NCBI GenBank assembly: GCA_033961575.1
Contig: CM066731.1
Location: 60,169,501-60,233,500 of the forward strand
Source: Aselliscus stoliczkanus
Taxonomy: Eukaryota; Chordata; Mammalia; Chiroptera; Hipposideridae
DNA: 64,000 nt
Reading direction: 5' to 3'
Part shown: one piece after another, positions 1-11,286 of the stretch
Layout of the letters: the number at the start of each line of letters is the position of its first letter
How positions within the stretch are numbered: the stretch's first letter is position 1
The notes under the pieces: generated by a model
What the model was told of the DNA's origin: nothing
Seen by the model: the letters and a program-made list of their open reading frames with translations, nothing else
The model's database searches: none
Program-made: the position numbers and the translations under genes

Positions 1-19
1 GACATTTACCATGTGTAAG

Positions 20-185
20 ATCCTTGACAAGTTAATTAATCTCTCTCTGCTTTAGTTCCTTCATCTGTAAAATGGGAAACATATATATACCATGTTGAGT
101 TTTTAAGAGAGTAAATAAGGAAACACACGTAAAGCGCATATGGAAGGGTCTGGCCCATAATAGGCGCTTGATAATTACAGCAATT
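20..185 (+). mobile_element. MIR SINE, 3' part
   Basis: Ancient mammalian-wide MIR element in sense orientation. The diagnostic core (TTCATCTGTAAAATGGGAA) is followed by a degenerate stretch, then AAAGCGCAT and a TGGCCCATAATAGGCGCTTGATAA tail matching the usual MIR end. It is diverged and has no target duplication, as expected for its age. Confidence 0.85.
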
Positions 186-189
186 ACTA

Positions 190-1990
190 TAATCACTACT
201 GACACTGCAGAGATCAACCAACTAACTCCCAACAGGCACAAAGCTGGAGTGCGTGCTCAGGACCTGCAGAGAGACATCTAAGAATCTGTTTTACAGATGT
301 TTTTAGGCTTGTACTTTTAGGTTCCACAAAAGTCCAGATAGCATTTCTGTCATTAGCCTGTGACATTTCTACTAGGCACTTTCTTGACATTAGTGAGAGG
401 CAAGCAGGTATTCCGTCCCTACTAGGACTGCCAATTACTGAGTCAGGTTTAACTAATACGTAAACTACTTAGACTATGTTAAACGCTTTGGGAGGATGTA
501 TCAAATTTTTCAACAGCTAGTCAGTGAGTATCTACTGAGTCTACTGTATACAACCGTGTACTGGAGATATGGCACACATATCAGTAATCAAACATAATCC
601 CTGCTCTCATAGAGTTCCTTATCGAAAGGAAACAAAAACAGAACAAGGAAAAAAATTAAAGAAAAAGGTAGGAATATCTAATATTCTTAGTATAACACTT
701 GGCTAAAGACGGTTATGCAGAATGGTTGGTGGACTGATGTGAATTAGAACAGCTTCTTTGACTCAGTCAATTTTGCTACGTTCTAAAACAGGTGAGACTA
801 TAAGGGATGACTAACAAATGAGAGGCAGTCATAAATAGAAATTACAATGTGGACACTGAATGTGGGAACAATATGAAAAGCACATCAACACAGGATGAAC
901 ATAAGTAGTTTTCAGTGAAAAGCAAAATTTCACTGAAATTTTGAATAGGAAAAGAATTAAATTAGTAAACTTTGAAAAGATTATTGATGTTAGGATAATA
1001 GCCTACCTGAAATTTGATAAAATAAAAATGAATAATTGATATATTAAGTCCTTTGCTAATTACTCAACCTGGAGGTGGGGAAATCATTGCCTAGACATAC
1101 TTAATTTATTACCAAGACCAAGTTTCTATAAAACAATGTAAATCAAATTGCTAATTATATGGTTATGATGTTTCACTCGATACTGCCTACCAAATTCCCT
1201 TTTAACCTTTCTGTCACTGGGTATAAACCTAGGAATTTAACTTTTAAATTTTCTAGGAAAAAATAAAACAAATCCAAAAGGGTTAAAATTTTTAAAATAA
1301 CGTGTACATACCCACAACTGTTCCAATATTACACTGCAAGTTACCACTATTCCCCACGCAGTCCTGATCTTCGGCAGGGCTGAACAAGCCTGCTTCCCGG
1401 GGCACCGAGGGGTCCCACTTCTCAAGCCCAGACACTCACTACCCCCATGACGGCTCCTACATACCACGCTAACTAGCTCTGCAACTATTTTTTCTCTCCC
1501 ATTCCAGATCTGTCTTGCATAATAAAGCATTCCATTTTTCAAGACTGATATGCCTATGGCTAAAATACACATTCCTAGGACAACATGCATCATGCTAGTT
1601 AGTGATTATTCCACTTCAAACTTCGCTACCTCCTTCACCTTATCAATATACATGTTATTTACTGCAAAAGCATATGCTGAGATTTCTCGTCAATTTGTGT
1701 CCAAAAATCTAGTGGAAACTTTCATTCACTTATTCCCTATGAATTTATCAAGCACCAGATGCCAGAGGGTGTAAAAAAGTTGTTAATATTAGCCTTCCCC
1801 TTCTAGGCTGTACTCTACAGATTAACAATCTCCAAAAGGAAATTAATACCGTTCTTACTCATTCCAAGAAGATTTTGCCGTCCCTGGGACTTGGTCCATA
1901 GAGATATCAGATCTTCCATTTCTAACCCTGGACTCATACGGGGAGCGAGAGGCTCTTTCAAATGAAGTCAGTTCTACCTTTCTTACCTTA
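190..1990. other. AT-rich sequence without a clear gene
   Basis: Mostly AT-rich sequence in which I recognise no recent repeat. The part near 510-620 resembles a common old mammalian repeat with a 'ctactgtgtgccaggc'-like theme, but too weakly to name. A minus-strand open frame at 1237-1593 starts with a hydrophobic segment and is treated under findings. On the minus strand about 1720-1765 resembles a degenerate L2 tail. Confidence 0.5.
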
Positions 1991-2039
1991 ATGAAGTTAT
2001 TATTCGTACTGGTCTTTTTAGCTTTTCCCTTTTAAGATT

Positions 2040-2530
2040 ATAAAATAAATAAATGTTCATTTTAGGAAATAGGAAAAAGTATAAAAGGGAAATAATGTTC
2101 ACTACCAACCCACACCTCTTTTGTTAATAGTATAGCTAATATTTTTGTTTAGTTTATTCCTTCCAGGTGTTTTTCTATCCATACCTTTAAGCATTAAATA
2201 TAACTCCATCTAACAATTTCCTACCCTGTTTTCCCTTACCATTATGATTGTTGCTATCATAAGAATATATCATCGTTTACTTAACCATTTCTTCCCCGTG
2301 AAACACTACTGTTTCATTGTTTCACCATTTATAGTCACTGCATGATGGAAATCATCCACAAATCTTCACCTGGAAATACACCTACTTCCTTGAAATAGAA
2401 TATCAGAAATGGCATTCCTAGGTAAAAAGATATGATCAATTGATTATAAGGCTCCTAATATATGTATGAAGCCAAAGTGATTTTCAAACACTACTGATTT
2501 ACACCACAAATCAGTAGTTCCTGAAAAAGC
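2040..2530 (-). mobile_element. Old L1 (L1M-type) 3' fragment
   Basis: Diverged sequence in the style of an old L1 3' region read on the minus strand. The plus strand shows TTCCTTCCAGGTGTTTTTCT, a tract like 'ttacttaaccatttcttccc', and 'tggcattcctaggtaaaaag'. The family is uncertain and the borders are approximate. A SINE lies just to its right. Confidence 0.5.
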
Positions 2531-2635
2531 TCTAATCACAACCAAATTAACAAAGGGCAGACGCTCATTCAGTCATTCTACTAATTTTATAGGTAGAAAA
2601 ATGACATCTTATGTCTAGTTTTCATTTGTATTTTT

Positions 2636-3039
2636 CTTTTTGAAGATTTTACTGGGGAATTGGAAAAAGGGAACAGTGTTAGAGAATAGGGGAAGAGGAA
2701 CAGACAAGTTGCTGTCCTTTTGTTCTTCAGTCGAATTTTGGAGGATGTCGCTTCACTGGCCCATGTTGGTATTATCATTGCACTCTTCACGGCTGAGGCA
2801 GAGAGGTCACTCAGCAGTCATTGGACAGCCGCTCACAACGGCTCACAGCACCCCCACTGCAGCCTACGCCGTCACCAGTGACTCATGGCAGTCCAGCTTC
2901 AGGTCGAGCTGTTTTTCACCATCTTAGCTGTAGAGGGCGCAGTGTCACTGGCCCGCATGTAGGATCCGAACCGGGGTCTTGCTGCTCAGAGCTGGCATCC
3001 CAAGGCAATTCTTAACCAACGCGCCACTCGGCCGGCCCT
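2636..3039 (-). mobile_element. Long T+ SINE, older subtype
   Basis: A full-length copy on the minus strand. On the plus strand it starts with the complement of the tail (AAGATTTTACTGGGGAATTGG) and ends with the complement of the tRNA-like head (CCACTCGGCCGGCC). It is flanked by a 13-bp target duplication, CATTTGTATTTTT at 2623-2635 and CACTTGTATTTTT at 3040-3052. The head reads CAGAGCTGGCATCCC..., a subtype shared with 3334-3811, 28905-29329 and 34316-34740. Confidence 0.9.
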
Positions 3040-3070
3040 CACTTGTATTTTTTTATTCAGTAATTTTTAA

Positions 3071-3178
3071 TATTTTTTTTTTTTGACGGTAGTGTCGCTG
3101 GCTCTCATATGTGGGACCGAACCGGGCCGCTGGCTTCCCAGGCCAGCGCTTAACCACCGCGCCACTCAGCCGGCTCAG
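3071..3178 (-). mobile_element. Short tRNA-headed SINE
   Basis: Short (about 100 bp) head-only SINE on the minus strand, with the poly(A) seen as poly(T) at its left. The 17-bp target duplication TATTCAGTAATTTTTAA is exact at 3054-3070 and 3179-3195, which implies a fairly young insertion. It sits 31 bp from the preceding long SINE. Confidence 0.92.
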
Positions 3179-3333
3179 TATTCAGTAATTTTTAAATTTA
3201 AGAATCTAACATGAGACTTAGCTTTCCCCCCAGAATCCTTGATGTAGGTGGCACATTAAGTTGGTCCAGCACTCTGGACTTTCTGGCCAAAGCTTAGTCA
3301 CCTCTATCTCATTACCTCAAAAATGGAGGTCAT

Positions 3334-3811
3334 GGGCCGGCCGAGTGGCACGTTGGTTCGGAGTTGGCTTGGGACGCCAGCTCTGAGCAGCAGGGCCGTG
3401 GTTCGGATACCACACAGAGGGCCAGTGATGCTGCGCCCTCTACAACTAAGATGGTGAACAACAGCTCGACATGGAGCTGGGATGCCGTGAGTCGAAGGCA
3501 GTGGCGTAGGTGGCAGTGGGGCTGCAGTGGGCTGCTGCTGCAAGCTACAAAGAGTGGCCAGCAGCCAGCGTGAGCAGCCAGTAGCTGGTGTGAGCTGCCA
3601 AGAGTAGCCATGAGTGGCCGTCCAATTGCTGGTGACCGATCTGCCTCAGTCGGGAAGAGCACAATGATAATACCAACATGGGCCAGTGAAGTGATGTCTT
3701 CCACAACTAGGCTGAAAAACAAAAGGACAGCAAGTTGTCTGTTCCCCTTCCCCGATTCCCCAATGCTGTTCCCTCCCCGAATTCCCAATAAACCTTAAAA
3801 AAAAAAGAAAG
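3334..3811 (+). mobile_element. Long T+ SINE, older subtype
   Basis: Full-length long copy: GGCCGGCCGAGTGGCACG head, B-box-like GGTTCGGATACC, a middle region with AAGATGGTGAACAACAGC, and an AATAAACCTT-A tail. The exact 13-bp target duplication AAATGGAGGTCAT lies at 3321-3333 and 3812-3824. The tail poly(A) signal is on the plus strand. Confidence 0.92.
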
Positions 3812-4019
3812 AAATGGAGGTCATTAACCAGCAACATTCTAAGTAAGCAGCAGGCTGCTCTCCCTGGATGGAACACACCTTCCATTCTAGTGGCAGAGAC
3901 AGTTCAAATGGAGCCACCAGAAAACCAGCCTATACTACTTTTTACATCCCCCTAACTGACAAGACAAGCCAAAAACACTGGGTTAAGGTTTAACAATTGC
4001 ACAAATATTCCAACTGTTC

Positions 4020-4140
4020 TTTTTTATTTTTAAATTTTTTTAAAATTAGTTTCAGGTGTACAAAACAATGTATTAGTTAGATATTTACACGCCTCAAAAA
4101 GTGATAACTCCTCTCCCCCAAAACTCCACTGTTCTTAATA
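4020..4140 (-). mobile_element. L1 3'-end fragment
   Basis: Short remnant of an L1 3' UTR in reverse: TTAGTTTCAGGTGTACAAAAC followed by 'gttagatatttacacgcctc...ctcccccaaaactcc'. The TTTCAGGTGTACA motif at the start of inverted mammalian L1 ends is distinctive. Confidence 0.7.
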
Positions 4141-5776
4141 ATACTTTTCTCAATCCTTCCTAGTACCCATGACAGTGCAATGTAGTTTATTGCCATGGTT
4201 GCTTAGTACTTATACCACAAACTGAGTCTGTGTACATATGCGTATGAAATACACAAGTTCTTACCCTTAAAAATTAAGCTACCACCAGATACATATTAGT
4301 CTATGTGTATAAAGCATACATGCTCTTACTCTGATTGTGTAAGTTTTCCCACATAATGTGAAAAGATACAGGCATTTCACTGCTATTGGTTCAAAATAAT
4401 GACAGCAATAAAATTAATACAAAACAAAGTCATGGAAAACTGACCTTTCTGCTCTTCACAGAGAGAGAAAGAGAGCGAGTGTGCAAAAGACAGTGAGAGT
4501 GAGCCCACAAGCGCTGTGATCCCTAGAATTATGAAGAACTTAAAGTAACTTGAACGGCCTGTCTTCCATAAAATTATCTGAAACGTGGAAGGTTCACACA
4601 TGGAAAACTGGGAACAGGTTTTAAATTTCTAATGTTGCTTATATATGATGTATAATAAAGACTGTAGGTCATAGTCTCAGTGATGCAATGTTGAAGATTT
4701 TAAGCCCCAAACTACTGAAGAGCCTGTGTGCCTTACAAAGACTCACTCCTGAACACACTGGGGGCTCTAAGCCAGTTTCCCAACCTTCACCATCTTCCAG
4801 ATGCACAAAAGTGGAACGGGAGAGAGGTGATGAGGTATTTAGTCTTCAGTGGTTTTAAACTTGAAAGTAAGTTTATTAGCAATAGTCCATAAACTCAACA
4901 CTGACTTACAAAAGACAGAAGTAGCCTTAAAAAAAAAAACCAAAAGGCCTCAGCTACTGTGGTTCTAATACATAACCTATTTCTTGGGTTTCTGTAGAGA
5001 CAGCACTCCGGGGTGGGACAATCAGTAACTCCCTCAGTCCTGCCTCCATAGCTTTTTACCAGCAGCTAACTCACTCCTGCCTTTGCTGAGCTTCCCTGGT
5101 CTAAATTCCAAACTTTCCATAGATTCTTGAAGTTTGCTCAAGGAGATTAATACATTCTGCTTTGTGTCATGTCTTTTCTTACAACACAAGCACATGAATA
5201 GTTTTCAAATGAACAACGAACTAGCCATCTATTCATTTACATTTCGAACAATGGCATTATTTCAGTAATATACCTGAAATACATCGAGTAAACTATGCCT
5301 GGTAAAATAATGAACAGAAATCAAGGCTGTAGTATTCTCCTCTCCTCATAAACACATACCTACATTTACCCTGAAATCCTTATGAAATCTATATTACAAT
5401 CCATTCAAATATTGTCCGAAAGGTACCTCAAAGCTTCCTAAGTATCAAACTGATATAACTGATTGTATATCAAAGGTATTAAACAATTCTTCAACCCATT
5501 CTCTATCATAAAAAAAAATATATGGTATAAATGTCAACACTGGCTGACCAAGTTAATTCAGTTAAAAGCCAGCCAGTTAAACAAAGCAACAGCAGTACAA
5601 TCTGACAATATGACTCTGCTCACGACTACCTAAGACACTCCAGCCAAAACACACCTACTAAACTATGGAAAGAAATGTACATGGATTTCCAAAGTCATTC
5701 TTAATCTTACTAGAGAAAGCAATCATGCAGTAAATAAAATGATTAAATGATGTATTAAGCATTTAAAAAACAGAAT
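4141..5776. other. No gene or recent repeat seen
   Basis: AT-rich sequence with no open frame that looks coding and no SINE. It holds a short GAGA-rich patch at 4461-4483 and several A-runs. I see nothing to annotate. Confidence 0.5.
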
Positions 5777-5777
5777 G

Positions 5778-5813
<36 letters not shown>

Positions 5814-5838
5814 CAGATAGATAGACAGACAGACAGAT
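5778..5838 (+). repeat. (GATA)n microsatellite
   Basis: About 60 bp of perfect ATAG units that drift into ACAG units at the right end. It lies 25 bp downstream (in minus-strand terms) of the splice-donor-like site of the candidate exon at 5864-6020. Confidence 0.95.
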
Positions 5839-5863
5839 TGATTTTTTAAGCTGCATTACTTAC

Positions 5864-6020
5864 CAAGTGCTTCCAATAGTCGCCAGTCCTTTGGGAGCCA
5901 GCATTTTAATGAACCGACTATATGCATCCCAGAGGCTCAACCCACATTTCCTGATTTCTATGACAAGGATTGTCATTAACCTACCAAGATCACCAGGAAT
6001 GCAGTACCAGTGTGGCCACA
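5864..6020 (-). other. Candidate exon (157 bp), product unknown
   Basis: Read on the minus strand, this segment is bounded by an AG after a T-rich stretch (GGTTTATTTAAG, intron side at 6021-6032) and by a consensus donor GTAAGT at 5863-5858. One frame is open throughout: 2 nt, 51 codons, 2 nt. It includes the peptides GDLGRLMTILVIEIR and LWDAYSRFIKMLAPKGLATI. I do not recognise a family. The incoming phase matches the outgoing phase of the candidate exon at 13381-13627. An open frame this short can occur by chance, so it may equally be a non-coding RNA exon or nothing. Confidence 0.3.
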
Positions 6021-6029
6021 CTTAAATAA

Positions 6030-6790
6030 ACCTTTCATCTACTTGAGCAAAACAAAAACACTGTAAAACTGGTATGGCAAGTCATACCACTTCGCACTAT
6101 TATACATTAGTTTCAGATGAGACCGCCTGACTAATCGGCGTACCTGAGACTCATACAGGAAAGCTGAACACGTGTAACTTGCATGAACTTGGAAACACAA
6201 GAAGTAATCAATTCAAGCAATTTTTAGCAGAATAACTTCGTGAAAGATTACGTACACCATCCAATGAATAAAATTCTAGATAAAGTGCTACAGATTGTAT
6301 ATAATTGCTATATTCCAATAAAAAAAAAAGACCGTGATTTTTTCAAAGGTCTTTTCTAAGATGTTCTGTAAGACAATTTTTAAGTTTGTGACATTCTTGG
6401 ATACAATTTTTCTTGTTCTCTCTCTTGTAGACGTCATTTGTAAAGCTGATTCCTTGAATAAAGATCTTAACCATCTTAAATTCCTTTGAAAATTTCCCTC
6501 AAAGAATTCTAAATGAAACAAGTGGTTTCTAGAATACTGGCACTTGTTCTTATTAAAGAAAAACTTTATTAATATCACTGATTAATTAGTCAAGACTTGC
6601 TTATGAAAACAGGGATTAGGAAAACAAAAAAAACCTTGGCCATATTCCAGTCCATGCACACAACTATTAATCTATATATATGAATAAGAATACGCTTTTC
6701 ACATTAAAGATTTTCTAATCTAAAACCTAACTTCTAATTTGCATTTCTCTAATATCAAACCAGATACTCTACCAAAATAATTAAAATTAA
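6030..6790. other. No gene or clear repeat seen
   Basis: AT-rich sequence. The longest open frame (6288-6578, minus) has a composition typical of chance frames in AT-rich DNA, with many K, N, I and F residues and no motif. I would not call it a gene. Confidence 0.5.
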
Positions 6791-6794
6791 AAAG

Positions 6795-7445
6795 GGGGAA
6801 AAATTAATAGGACTGACAATATCCATTTGTGATGAGAACGTAGGGCAATTCAAATCCCCATACACTGCAGGTAGGAGTGTAAACTTCTACACCCAAAAAA
6901 CTGATTCACAGGACTTACAAGAGCTCAGCATGCGTTCTTCCCAACACCCAGCAACTTCAATCTTGGGTATATATCCAAGAGAAGTGAGTGCTAAAAAATG
7001 TATAAAACTACAAACATGTATAAGAATGTTCACAGCATCTTCATTCAAAATAGCCCAAACTGGAAATGACCCAAATGTCCATCAACAAGATTAATACAGA
7101 AATTGTAATATATTCCTACCATGGACACCATACAACCATGAAAAAATCTAACACTATACACAACAACATGGAGGAACCTCAAAGATGTACTGCTGGGCAA
7201 AAGAAGTCTTATACAAAGGAGCCCATTCTATATGATTCAATTTTTATCAAGTTCAAGAACAAGCAAAACTAATCACTGAGCATAGAGAGATCTGTGAAGA
7301 TCAAGATCAGAATAGCAGTTATCTTTGAGGGGACACTAATGGGAAGGAAGGAGCCTCTGGGGCACTGGAAAGCGCTCTGCGTACCAACGTAGGTAGTGTT
7401 TAAAGAGGTGTACACGTATTTACACACATGTTCAAAATTCATCGA
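6795..7445 (+). mobile_element. L1 3' segment, degenerate
   Basis: Sense remnant of L1: 'cttgggtatatatccaagagaa', 'aatagcccaaactggaaatgacccaaatgtccatcaac' and 'atggacaccatacaaccatgaa' are the classic end of ORF2 and start of the 3' UTR. Open frames in it (7066-7272) are broken pieces of this region, not a gene. Confidence 0.85.
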
Positions 7446-7459
7446 TGTCATATCCATCT

Positions 7460-7570
7460 TACTGGCTTCCTGAACTTTAACAAGTTATTTAACTTCTCTA
7501 AGCCTTTTTAACTCCACAGGATGGGATAATACATTTGATACAGGGTTGACATTAGGATTATAAAATATTC
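7460..7570 (+). mobile_element. MIR fragment
   Basis: Degenerate sense MIR core: AACAAGTTATTTAACTTCTC, then 'taagcc' and 'ggatgggataatac'. It lies directly after the L1 remnant. Confidence 0.6.
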
Positions 7571-7574
7571 AAAA

Positions 7575-9658
7575 AAACGTTAATTTATATTATTATCTTG
7601 TTTCTTATTTGCATCAAACGAGGAACATGGTAAAAGGATTTTGGAATGCCATTAGTAAAAAGCAATAGCTGACAGTCATGGAAAAAAGTCAGACACAAAA
7701 GATTAAATTTGCAAAACTCTGATGTCACACAGTATAAAAGCAAAAGGCTGAATACAACTCAACAAAAATTCATGTGCTGTCATAAGAAAAGGATATATTT
7801 TATTCATGTAATCTTAAGAAGGATTTCCAGTTGAAGTGGTTAAATAAAATAAAAGCAATTCTAACACCTGAGGGTTGGTTATCTTCAATTATCTAGAAAA
7901 GGCAGTTATGCAAAACAACTAGATAAAAAATTAATACAGTAATTTTTCTCTCCTAAATAAAAACTTTCAACTATCTAATTTGTTTTAAAGCTTCTTACAC
8001 TTCCATTTACTTAAAAACAGTCAGCACAGAAAATAGTTCTAACACTAAGGAGGGATTTATTTAAATCCCAAATTGCCCATAGCAGTATAGCTTTTAATTA
8101 TAAAAAGCAAACTCTATGTTTAAATTACAACTTTAGCACTGGCATTATATTTTTAACATATCATTTCCTGGATTTTCTCTTATAATAAAGTTCAAAAGTA
8201 AACTTATTATGACCTATAAATTGTTTCTGCATATAGAAAAAACATAAAGCTTTCTTACTAAAACAAGAGAATCTATCTAACGTTTACTGACCAATACCAG
8301 AATGCTAAATTAAAGTAAAAAAGCTTCAAATAACCTAACACAATAGAGTACAGCACGTAAGTAATCGCAAAAGATCATTCCAATCTTTGAATTTTTACTA
8401 CAGCTTATACAGGTCTTCAAATTTAATCTAAAATTCTACTTTGCTCAAATATAAAATGCTACAAAGAATTTTAATTTGAAAAACTACAACTGTATGAATT
8501 GTATATGCAGACAATTTCCTTTTTACAATTCTCTTCAGTTCACTAAGAAAATTTATAGCTAAATATAACTGAGATATTCCTTCCTTAAGCTAAAATGTCT
8601 AAAATTACTGCTATGTATTAATTTGTGTCAACTTTTAAAAAGTCTAACACTTTGATGCTGCTGTTATATCTACATTTTTTTCTGCATTAAACTGCATACT
8701 ACTAGAGAAACCAAAGTGAAAATCAGGCTATCTAAATTCACTTTAAGATAGGCTTTAATTTTCATTTAAGCTTTATTTTTAAATGCTAACATGTAACTTT
8801 TCTAAAGCAAAATCCCATATTCAGTGAGGAAGCAATCAAATATATTGTTAACAAAATCCTTAAGATGCTCTGGTCCCAGCAAAGACAGTATGAAAAACTG
8901 CATTTTCATACCCACACAGACAAATTACAGTTTTAAACAATAAGCCATGACTTACATCATGACATGAATAGAGATACTGACAAGGTTAGAATGTCTTCTT
9001 AAGGTTAACAGGATTTACTTTGATATTCATGTTCCATGAACCCGTTTATTAAGGTTTCAAAAAACAATACTGCTGAGAAGCAGTCACTATGTGATGATGG
9101 AAGCCATTTTAGGATACATAAATCAACTATTTTACTAAAAACACAAGCATATAGTAAACAGGAACTGGGAATAGAAGGGGCTGGGGATGAAGCCAACACA
9201 ACTGCTTAAAGCTAAAACTGGACAAATGCTCCCAATCTTTTTAAACCTCAGAGTTAAAACAGTGTTTTAACTAGTCAATGTTTTCAGTTAAAAAACACAA
9301 CTACATTTGTGTTGGAGCAGAGAATATCTGTGCCAAGTTTAGCCTAGTGTGAATTAAAATGGCTAGATTTGTAAGCAGGTTTAAAGCCATGCTCACTAAT
9401 TAAAAAGACACCACCTACACTTGAATACGTTTCTCAATACCACAACATATTACAATACGATTCTGAGCCTATGACAGGAATGCTGGTCTAAAGCTGCTTC
9501 CCAACTTATTCCTAACCCTAGATGTAAAAATGAAATCTTTTTCTGTGGAAATTGATAGAAAATTCTGCCCAAATCCCCTTTGACTATTTTAGTCACAAGT
9601 TTTATTGTTACTGTTTTCCCTTTTTTTGGGGGGGTGGGGGGTGGGGGAGTGGTTAAGT
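7575..9658. other. Long repeat-poor AT-rich stretch
   Basis: About 2 kb in which I recognise no SINE, LINE or LTR. It has no convincing coding frame on either strand. Its composition resembles vertebrate 3' UTR or intronic conserved DNA, and TTTATT at 7798-7803 is the complement of AATAAA, so a minus-strand 3' UTR is conceivable. It ends at a G-rich tract (9628-9647). Confidence 0.35.
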
Positions 9659-9676
9659 AAGAAACCTTATAATGAG

Positions 9677-9823
9677 GGCCCGCCAAGTGGCGTGGTGGTT
9701 AAGCGCTGACTTGGGAGGCAGGCAGCCCCAGTTCCGGTCCCACGTATGAGGGTCAGTGACACTGCCTTCAAAAAAAAAGGAGTGCGAGCTCTGAGCAACA
9801 GGGTCGCCGGTTAGATTTTAAAA
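9677..9823 (+). mobile_element. Chimeric SINE (short head plus second unit)
   Basis: The left part is a normal short head (GCCAAGTGGCGTGGTGG ... GACACTGCCTTCAAAAAAAAA). After its A-run it continues with GAGTGCGAGCTCTGAGCAACAGGGTCGCCGGTT, a piece of the other tRNA-like unit. An exact 18-bp target duplication, AAGAAACCTTATAATGAG (9659-9676 and 9824-9841), encloses both parts, so they were inserted together. Confidence 0.88.
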
Positions 9824-9841
9824 AAGAAACCTTATAATGAG

Positions 9842-10139
9842 TGTTAAGGTATATGATCTATGTTACAATTTAAATAATTTTTAACAGCAAGTTTTAATGC
9901 TTATAGCAAATTAATTCTTTTCCATTTTAAATAATTCAAAAGTGACAGTGCTTGTTTTGGTATTCTGAATACTATAAGTCTATTTAGTCTTCAAAGATCA
10001 AACTCCAAGAGTCCACAGTTCAGACAAACACATGCTTTACAAAAGCTGGGATGTGGTTGCTTAATACAGAGAAGAGTTAAAAAGCACTGAAATCATCACA
10101 TTTTGGAGATGGGGAAGAAATGATTTTCATTCACAGAGC
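9842..10139. other. No feature seen
   Basis: AT-rich sequence between a SINE and a MIR fragment. No coding frame or repeat is recognised. Confidence 0.5.
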
Positions 10140-10325
10140 ACAGTGTCTGTGTATACTTCATAGATCATTACCTTCAAGTCATCAGAACAGGCCTGAAAGG
10201 TAAACATTATTACCTTCATTTCACAAAGAAATACAGAAAATTAAATCACTTGCCTACAGTCTCACTGCTAGTAGCAAAGCACGGATTCAACCCTAAGATT
10301 TCACATTCCAAATCCCATTTCTCCT
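10140..10325 (-). mobile_element. MIR-type fragment
   Basis: Reads as an inverted MIR-class element: 'attattaccttcatttcacaaag', 'ttaaatcacttgcctacagtctcactgctagtagcaaagc' and 'attcaaccc' follow the order of the usual inverted MIR core (fall to zero, lose gradient, ticket of 'gctagtaagtggcagagc'). Confidence 0.75.
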
Positions 10326-11274
10326 CACTCTACTTTTATCCACTTCAACGTTTGGCTGCAGCATTTATCTAAGAGCCCGCAGGACCAGTCTTCTCCGACT
10401 CTTTGCAGGGCATGGTTTTTACCAGGTGACTTGAATGAATTACAAGACTCAAAACCACACTTCATACAGTCCCATAAACAGAAGCGTTCACAGTTACACC
10501 GATGCATAGCTGTGGGGGGGGCTAGTGCCACACTAGCCCCAGTCCCCCTTCAGCCCTGAACGGCAACTGGAGTAGAAGGGTCTCCTGAACCCTCCCGGGG
10601 CAAGTGACACTGTGACACTGCCCTGTCCTTGGCATTGGCCTAGAGGTGAAGTTCTTGCTCAGTAACAGCAATCACTTTCCTTCTCCAAAACCACAGTGAG
10701 CGCTCAGTTAGATTCTTTCACACACGGCCTGACAACGTGGGTATCCACATGCAGCAAAAGTTCATACAAAACTCCAAAATTTCCCAGCACATTTCCCGAA
10801 GGGTTTGTGCTGGGAAAGGCCTGGCGGGCTGAGAGCTACCAGCTTAGGCATTTCTGTGGACACAGCCAACAATGCCAGCACACGGATGGGGACCGTTGTC
10901 GGCACTCATCAGCTCAGCAGTCCTAAAAGCCACCCGGCCCCTCCATCAGTCTGCTCAGGCCAAGGTTCTTCAGCCAGGCCATTTCATGACAACATGCCGC
11001 CAGCCTGACCAATACGGCACACTATTTTCTGAGAGTGGGTAATATGGTCAGTTATACCATCATGCAATAAATGCTCTGCACATAAATATGCTTATTAATT
11101 GTAAATTTCACTTCTTCCTTCCTTTCACCATTTCCTCTATTTCATGTCAATCCTCTCCTTTTACTTTCTGCTGCTGCTACCGTAGGCTAGGTGGTCTTAA
11201 TTTCAACTTTCAATAACCTTTTAAATACCTAGTGTCTTGTCTACACAATCCATTCTATACAAACTAATCTTTAA
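10326..11274. other. Moderately GC-rich unique sequence with a hairpin
   Basis: No repeat family is recognised. GC content is higher than in the surroundings, but no frame is convincing. It holds a perfect 12-bp inverted repeat, TTTCCCAGCACA at 10780-10791 and TGTGCTGGGAAA at 10806-10817, with a 14-nt loop. Confidence 0.4.
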
Positions 11275-11286
11275 AATGGCTTTTAT

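Noticed and set aside
3330..3788. A 152-codon minus-strand open frame
   Set aside because: It lies wholly within a long SINE and recurs in sister copies, so it is a shadow of the repeat.
5778..5838. A CRISPR-like direct repeat array
   Set aside because: It is a simple (GATA)n microsatellite without spacers.
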